This document shows, piece after piece, positions 6,583 through 10,534 of a DNA stretch of 10,534 bases. The notes beneath the pieces were generated by a model. The model searched no databases, was not told where the DNA came from, and was given only the letters and a program-made list of their open reading frames with translations. Source of the stretch: CAZWXH01 sp964637725 (GTDB lineage Bacteria > Bacillota_I > Bacilli_A > Erysipelotrichales > Coprobacillaceae); NCBI GenBank assembly GCA_964637725.1, contig CAZWXH010000061.1, positions 1 through 10,534 on the forward strand, in the 5' to 3' direction. Both the position numbers and the translations under genes were made by a program. How positions within the stretch are numbered: the stretch's first letter is position 1; every line of letters starts with the position of its first letter.

Positions 6583-6840
6583 CTATTCATCCTCTAAAAT
6601 AACTGCTGTTCCCATTAACATTGGTTTCACTGAATCTCGCAAATCAAAACAAACACCTAAAACTGCATTAGCCCCTAACTCCTGCGCTTTTTCACCAATA
6701 TAAGTTTGGGCATGTTCTAGATATTTTTCCATATTCATCGCTATTCTTAAACCTCTAATCGCATCATCATAAGCAAAAACAATACCTAAATCTTTCACCA
6801 CTTTTTTACCTGGATAAGTTGATAATGTAGAAATAATCAT
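6583..6840 (-). CDS. Small YbjQ / UPF0145 (DUF74)-like protein
   Basis: An 85-residue soluble protein resembling the YbjQ/UPF0145 family, which folds into small beta-rich oligomers of unknown function once proposed to bind heavy metals. Family-like features: the opening MIISTLSTYPGKKV, LGIVFAYDDAIRG, and ELGANAVLGVCFDLRD (54-69), where the family has a conserved LGANAVIGV stretch, ending GTAVILEDE. It is shorter than the usual 100-110 residues; the middle segment is compressed and lacks the family's GGRS-like part. The start has an AGAGGAG ribosome binding site. It follows the terminator of the methyltransferase-like gene and no clear promoter of its own was found, so it may depend on read-through. 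Confidence 0.72.
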   Translation of the reverse strand: MIISTLSTYPGKKVVKDLGIVFAYDDAIRGLRIAMNMEKYLEHAQTYIGEKAQELGANAVLGVCFDLRDSVKPMLMGTAVILEDE

Positions 6841-6862
6841 AAAATCACTCCTCTTCTTTACT

Positions 6863-6895
6863 ATACAAAAAATAGTAGATAATTTCTACTATTTT
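6863..6895 (-). terminator. Intrinsic terminator after the methyltransferase-like gene
   Basis: Minus strand AAAATAGTAGA pairs with TCTACTATTTT (stems 6895-6885 and 6879-6869) across a 5-base loop, running into TTTTTT. The stem begins in the last codons and includes the TAG stop (6889-6891). It is long but AT-rich. Confidence 0.75.
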
Positions 6896-8193
6896 CGTAT
6901 AAGTTTTGTTATTGTTTCAAGTTTTGAAGAATATGGATATGTATCTAAAGGAATAATTGTATCAACTTTATAATGCGTCTTTAACTCTTCAATATCTTTT
7001 GCCAGTGAAGAAGGATGATCACACACATAAATCACTTCCTTGATTTTAGCAAGAATCAAACTTTTCTTAATAGCTGGTGATAATTCATCAGCTCTTACGA
7101 TAAGCATATCAAAAGCATGTGCCTTACACTTTGAAACAACGGCTTCATCAATATCACGACAAACAAAATTAACATTATGTTTTGATAGAATTTTAGCATT
7201 ATCATTTGCATCATCAATATGATAACGATTTTCATCAACTGCCTCTACATCATTATTCAATGCTAATTCTAATACACCATTTCCACAACTTAAAGAAAGA
7301 ATACGTTTATTCTCACCAATTAATGATTTCATTAAACCTAACTTCACTTCTTCCATTTCTGGATTTATTGGAAATACTGACTTAATCGAAAATAAGTATT
7401 TTTGATCAAGAAATTCATATTTCATATTTGATGCGCCATAGACTTTCTTATAACCTTGAGAATCAAAGTTTTGATGTCTTGAAGTATTAATTGTATAAAA
7501 AATACTTTTCACTTCTTTTATAGTTGTGATTGCATGGATAATATCTTCATTTAATCCATCAGTTCCAGTGACTATAACAACTTGAATCTTTCCATCAATA
7601 TTTCTCATTTTGATAAAACGAAGACCTTTCTTTGTTTTATCATCATAAGCCTTTAATTCAAATTCATTAAAGATATCACCAATTTGTGTTAAACATTCAT
7701 TGATTAAAGGATCTTGCATAGCACAATGATTCATAAAAGTTAAATACTTAGATTCTCTTTGATAGATTCCAAAACATACTTTTCCTTTAAAATAAGTAAT
7801 AGGTAAATCAACAGTCTTCTTATATCCTTTTTGAACTGGACTAGGAATAGTTGCTCTAATCGGTAGTTTTTCAACTTCTAATCTTGTATATTTCTTTAAA
7901 GCATCTTTTAATATTCCTTTTTTATGGGGAAGATGTTGTGGATAATCTAGAGATGTTAAAGCACAACCCATACATAAATTATCATCTTTACAAAATGTTG
8001 CAACACGCATTGGTGAACTTTGAATACGTTTCACAACATTTCCCTTTAAAAATCTTTTATTATCAAATACTATCTCTGCCTCGACTATTTCACCAGGTAA
8101 AGCATTATTAATAAAACAAATCTTTTTATTAACATAACCAATCCCTTCACCATTAATACCTAACTTCTTAATTTCAACTTGTTCTTTTCTCAT
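6889..8193 (-). CDS. RlmD/TrmA-family RNA m5U methyltransferase-like protein, catalytic motifs degenerate
   Basis: A 434-residue protein with the full architecture of RNA uracil-5 methyltransferases of the RlmD/RumA type: TRAM domain (about 3-58), Fe-S Cys set C68-x5-C74-x2-C77 plus C157, a central domain, and a Rossmann methyltransferase domain (about 270-434). The Fe-S ligands are kept, but the active-site motifs are not. The FxQxN motif reads FPIN, the DPPR/DPAR motif reads RADE (367-370), and SCNP with the catalytic Cys reads CDHP (391-394), so the Cys is shifted by one place or lost. The SAM loop is SLSCGNG; the final Glu (near 426) is retained. I infer altered or lost methyltransferase activity, perhaps an RNA-binding pseudoenzyme. 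ATG 8193 has a GAGGAG ribosome binding site at proper spacing; the upstream TTG (8199) is too close to it. The start overlaps the YihY-like gene by 20 bases. Confidence 0.85.
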   Translation of the reverse strand: MRKEQVEIKKLGINGEGIGYVNKKICFINNALPGEIVEAEIVFDNKRFLKGNVVKRIQSSPMRVATFCKDDNLCMGCALTSLDYPQHLPHKKGILKDALKKYTRLEVEKLPIRATIPSPVQKGYKKTVDLPITYFKGKVCFGIYQRESKYLTFMNHCAMQDPLINECLTQIGDIFNEFELKAYDDKTKKGLRFIKMRNIDGKIQVVIVTGTDGLNEDIIHAITTIKEVKSIFYTINTSRHQNFDSQGYKKVYGASNMKYEFLDQKYLFSIKSVFPINPEMEEVKLGLMKSLIGENKRILSLSCGNGVLELALNNDVEAVDENRYHIDDANDNAKILSKHNVNFVCRDIDEAVVSKCKAHAFDMLIVRADELSPAIKKSLILAKIKEVIYVCDHPSSLAKDIEELKTHYKVDTIIPLDTYPYSSKLETITKLIRK

Positions 8194-8977
8194 TTTCAAT
8201 TCTCCTCAAGTGCAGTACGTTTGTTACGTACATGCCAATATAAAAGACCTCCGCAGCCCAATCAAACACAAACAATACCATCACCACTAACGCGAGTGGT
8301 CCATATACAGATTGAAAATCTGCAAATCTAAAATAAATATTTAACCCATAATACAAAATCAACATTAAAACACTTGCAACTAAAGCGCCTTGGAAAGCAT
8401 CACTATAATGAATACGAATCCGTGGCACAATCATATAAATACTCATTAAACAAAAAGTCATCAAGAAAAACAAAATAATATGTCTCACTCCAAACAAAAA
8501 GTCTAATGAATTAATGATATAAGCAAGTGGTCCTATTGCAGTTACTGCAATAATCCCAATAAACAATAACAACAAAAACACTGTCATTTTAAAAGTATAA
8601 ATATAATAACTGACCAAGCTTTCATCACTTAGTTGTTGTCCATACATATTCTTTGATATCTCATAAATATTTCCTATCCCTCTAGAAATAGTATAAATGG
8701 AAATAATCATAGTAATCAAAGCAACCGTATTAATAGACCTTGAATGCAACACATCAATAATCATAGTTGCATAAGAATCCATAATAACTCGTCTAATAAT
8801 TCCTTCAATAAAAGATAAATCTAAACTTAACAAAGAAGCTCCAACTGCCAAAAGCGAAAATGCTGGAATGATAATTAAAATTAAATAAAACGATAATGCT
8901 GCAGCAGCATATGGTGGGACTGCCCCACGATAATCATCATATATTTTTGTACATTTATCATATAACCTCTTCATCAT
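8174..8977 (-). CDS. YihY/BrkB-family membrane protein
   Basis: A 267-residue polytopic membrane protein of the YihY/BrkB family (older names include RNase BN, which was a misassignment); the role is not settled, with envelope integrity or transport suggested. It has the family opening with AAALSFYLILIIIPAFSLL (25-43), about six hydrophobic helices, the conserved YRISRGIG-like segment (here TISRGIGNIYEI), VPRIRIHYSDAFQGALVAS, and the FRFADFQSVYGPLALVVMV block near the end (about 216-234). Length is typical. Two adjacent ATG codons (8977, 8974) follow an AAGGG ribosome binding site; the second has the better spacing. The gene starts just after the CNNM/CBS gene's terminator with no room for a clear promoter, and its end overlaps the methyltransferase-like gene. 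Confidence 0.88.
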   Translation of the reverse strand: MMKRLYDKCTKIYDDYRGAVPPYAAAALSFYLILIIIPAFSLLAVGASLLSLDLSFIEGIIRRVIMDSYATMIIDVLHSRSINTVALITMIISIYTISRGIGNIYEISKNMYGQQLSDESLVSYYIYTFKMTVFLLLLFIGIIAVTAIGPLAYIINSLDFLFGVRHIILFFLMTFCLMSIYMIVPRIRIHYSDAFQGALVASVLMLILYYGLNIYFRFADFQSVYGPLALVVMVLFVFDWAAEVFYIGMYVTNVLHLRRIENEKRTS

Positions 8978-8992
8978 ATTTCCCTTCTAGAA

Positions 8993-9021
8993 GAAAGGAA
9001 AAACATTATCCGTGTTTTTCC
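8993..9021 (-). terminator. Intrinsic terminator at the end of the CNNM/CBS gene
   Basis: Minus strand GGAAAAACA pairs with TGTTTTTCC (9021-9013 and 9005-8997) across a 7-base loop, followed by TTTCTTCT. The stem includes the final codons and the loop holds the TAA stop. The T-tract is broken, so partial read-through into the YihY-like gene is likely. Confidence 0.65.
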
Positions 9022-10301
9022 TCTTCCCCTTTTTCTTCGTTATCTTCATCATTTAAAACATTTAATTTTAATTGTACAATTCTATTTTTATCAATTTTTT
9101 CAATTGTTAATAAAACATTATCAATCTTTAATGTTTGATGTAATTCAGGTGTTCCATTACATTCCCCTAATACTAAACCACCAATAGATTCGAAATCTTC
9201 AGAATCAAACTTAGTTCCACAAGTCTCATTAATTTCATCAATATTTAAACTACCATCAATAAGATACTCTTGATCACCTAAATCTATGATTGACTCTTCT
9301 TCATCATCATATTCATCATCTATTTCACCAACGATTTCTTCAACAATATCTTCAAGCGTAACAATCCCACTCATAACACCATATTCATCTAAGACAATCG
9401 CAATAGATGTGTGTTCTTTACGCATTGATTCAAAAACATCAGAAATTTGATTGAACTCATAGACAACAAAAGCTTCACGCATAAAATCTTTAACATCAAA
9501 CTTAGATTTTACAACTTTTGATAACATTAAATCTTTAATGTGTAAAACACCAATAACTTCATCATATGAATCTGAATGAATTGGAATTCTAGAAAACTGA
9601 CCTTCTCTAAAAATCTTCATTAATTCATTATAAGTTACATCATCAGGAGCATTAGAAACATGTATACGAGGTGTCATAATCTCTTTGATTTCAGTATCCC
9701 CAAATTCAAACACATTATGAATCATCTCTTTTTCTTCGGCTTCTAAAACACCTTCTTCATGAGAAACAGTTACTATTGTTTTTAAATCTTCTTCTGTCAT
9801 TGTAGGACCGTTATCTAACTCTCCTCCAAACATATGAATAAAGACTCTTGATATAATATTTAAGATCACAACAACCGGTGAAAACAATATTGTAATAAAA
9901 CGGATGAAATGAGCAACAGCAAAGGCAAAGTTTTCAGCATTTTTAGTTGCTAATGACTTTGGTGTGATTTCACCAAATATTAATATAATTAAAGTTACAA
10001 AACCAGTTGCTATAGCAACCCCTATTCCTTCATTTCCAAACAAAGATATCACAAACGATGTTGTTAGAGAAGAAGCCGCAATATTTACTAAGTTATTTCC
10101 AACAAGTATAGAACTCAATAAGCGATCTTGTTTTTCTAAAAGAGCATCAACAACCTTTGCCTTTTTATTATTATCCTCAGCAAGTGTTCTTACTCTAATT
10201 CTATTAATTGATACAAACGCTGTTTCAGACATAGAAAAAAGCGCTGATAAAATTATCAATACAACAAACAAAACAATCATAACGATCTGATTCGGGTCCA
10301 C
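9006..10301 (-). CDS. CNNM/CBS-domain membrane protein (HlyC/CorC family)
   Basis: A 431-residue membrane protein of the widespread CNNM-CBS group, whose better-studied members act in Mg2+ (or Na+/Mg2+) export; the old name 'hemolysin C' is misleading. Order of domains: CNNM/DUF21 membrane domain (1 to about 190; FSMSETAFVSINR, SILVGNNLVNI and GEITPKSLA at 110-118), a helical linker, CBS pair (about 205-325; MTPRIHV, SRIPIHSDSYDEVIGVLHIKD, DEYGVMSGIVTLEDIVEEIVG), an acidic stretch (DDEYDDEEES), and the CorC_HlyC C-terminal domain (about 345-415). The tail is strongly acidic. The start is a GTG at 10301 with an AAGGAG ribosome binding site 11 bases away. A predicted promoter lies upstream. Complete and intact. 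The transported ion cannot be read from the sequence. Confidence 0.92.
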   Translation of the reverse strand: MDPNQIVMIVLFVVLIILSALFSMSETAFVSINRIRVRTLAEDNNKKAKVVDALLEKQDRLLSSILVGNNLVNIAASSLTTSFVISLFGNEGIGVAIATGFVTLIILIFGEITPKSLATKNAENFAFAVAHFIRFITILFSPVVVILNIISRVFIHMFGGELDNGPTMTEEDLKTIVTVSHEEGVLEAEEKEMIHNVFEFGDTEIKEIMTPRIHVSNAPDDVTYNELMKIFREGQFSRIPIHSDSYDEVIGVLHIKDLMLSKVVKSKFDVKDFMREAFVVYEFNQISDVFESMRKEHTSIAIVLDEYGVMSGIVTLEDIVEEIVGEIDDEYDDEEESIIDLGDQEYLIDGSLNIDEINETCGTKFDSEDFESIGGLVLGECNGTPELHQTLKIDNVLLTIEKIDKNRIVQLKLNVLNDEDNEEKGEEEKHG

Positions 10302-10333
10302 TTATAAAAAATCTCCTTATTTTAATTTATTCA

Positions 10334-10362
10334 ATATTAATATAAACATGCTTAAAAGTCAA
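10334..10362 (-). promoter_or_regulatory. Predicted sigma-A promoter of the CNNM/CBS gene
   Basis: On the minus strand TTGACT (10362-10357; 5/6), a 17-base spacer, and TAATAT (10339-10334; 4/6). It lies 32 bases before the GTG start. An imperfect inverted repeat, GCTTRAAA-N7-TTTYAAGC (10350-10372), covers the -35 box and could be an operator. Confidence 0.5.
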
Positions 10363-10380
10363 ATTTTCAAGCATTCTTCA

Positions 10381-10396
10381 TATACTACAGTATAAT
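10381..10396 (+). promoter_or_regulatory. Predicted -10 box and overlapping dyad for the divergent plus-strand gene
   Basis: A perfect TATAAT (10391-10396) lies 47 bases before the ATG at 10444; no good -35 box is seen at 16-18 bases. A perfect dyad TATACT-AC-AGTATA (10381-10394) overlaps it, placed where a repressor could act. No regulator is assigned. Confidence 0.4.
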
Positions 10397-10443
10397 ATAT
10401 TTTTGAGAATTATCAATATATTTAAAAAATATAAGGAGGATTT

Positions 10444-10534
10444 ATGAAAAAAATAGCTTTGACTCTTAGAAAAAAAGAAGATCAAATGACCTTCTTTATG
10501 AATAACACTTACTATGAATGGTTATCACCTTATT
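10444..10534 (+). CDS. 5' fragment of a plus-strand gene, possibly a class-I glutamine amidotransferase-like protein
   Basis: Thirty codons from an ATG with a strong AAGGAGG ribosome binding site at 10434-10440, running off the window end. The visible start MKKIALTLRKKEDQ followed by NNTYYEWLSPY resembles the opening of peptidase C26 / class-I glutamine amidotransferase-like proteins (gamma-glutamyl-GABA hydrolase group), where a short beta strand is followed by a helix-leading segment. The fragment contains no catalytic residues, so this is only a suggestion. The only gene in the window on the plus strand. Confidence 0.55.
   Translation, partial: MKKIALTLRKKEDQMTFFMNNTYYEWLSPY

Noticed and set aside
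7884..8111. Plus-strand 75-residue frame opposite the methyltransferase-like gene
   Set aside because: Antisense to a complete domain protein, without ribosome binding site or recognisable motif.

Overview
The window is AT-rich and densely coded. Almost every gene lies on the minus strand, with strong purine-rich ribosome binding sites and short intergenic gaps. This fits a low-GC anaerobic member of the Bacillota. The gene content and protein style suggest a gut lineage of the Erysipelotrichia / Coprobacillaceae type, but that placement is an inference without any search.

Layout, reading the minus strand from high to low coordinates. (1) 10301-6583 holds a CNNM/CBS-domain membrane protein (HlyC/CorC type), a YihY/BrkB-type membrane protein, an RlmD/TrmA-family RNA m5U methyltransferase-like protein whose catalytic loops look degenerate, and a small YbjQ/UPF0145-like protein. 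(2) 6341-1355 holds a complete Rnf operon in the clostridial order C-D-G-E-A-B, with a predicted promoter in front and a hairpin terminator behind. (3) 1276-377 holds a sugar-phosphate nucleotidyltransferase with its own predicted promoter and terminator. (4) 269-1 holds the first 89 codons of an A-type flavodiiron protein. The only plus-strand gene is a 5' fragment starting at 10444, divergent from the CNNM/CBS gene.

The Rnf complex normally couples electron flow between ferredoxin and NAD to Na+ or H+ translocation. Here it departs from the textbook form in three places. RnfD carries a charged helical linker and then what appears to be a second RnfG-like FMN-binding domain, whose core falls in a 100-N assembly gap (3692-3791). 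A 63-residue, single-helix, cysteine-rich protein is inserted between rnfA and rnfB and overlaps rnfB by 11 bases. RnfB is only 103 residues and stops after its first Fe-S domain, so it lacks the C-terminal ferredoxin domain expected to receive electrons from ferredoxin. The other hallmarks are intact: Cys pairs in RnfA and RnfE, a flavinylation-type Thr in RnfG and in the RnfD core, and two 4Fe-4S motifs plus the Gly-rich nucleotide motif in RnfC. The complex therefore looks functional but rebuilt. This is the most interesting part of the window.

No tRNA, rRNA, CRISPR array, insertion sequence or phage gene was seen. No gene-free stretch exceeds 300 bases. The longest, 6342-6582, holds a terminator and the rnf promoter.
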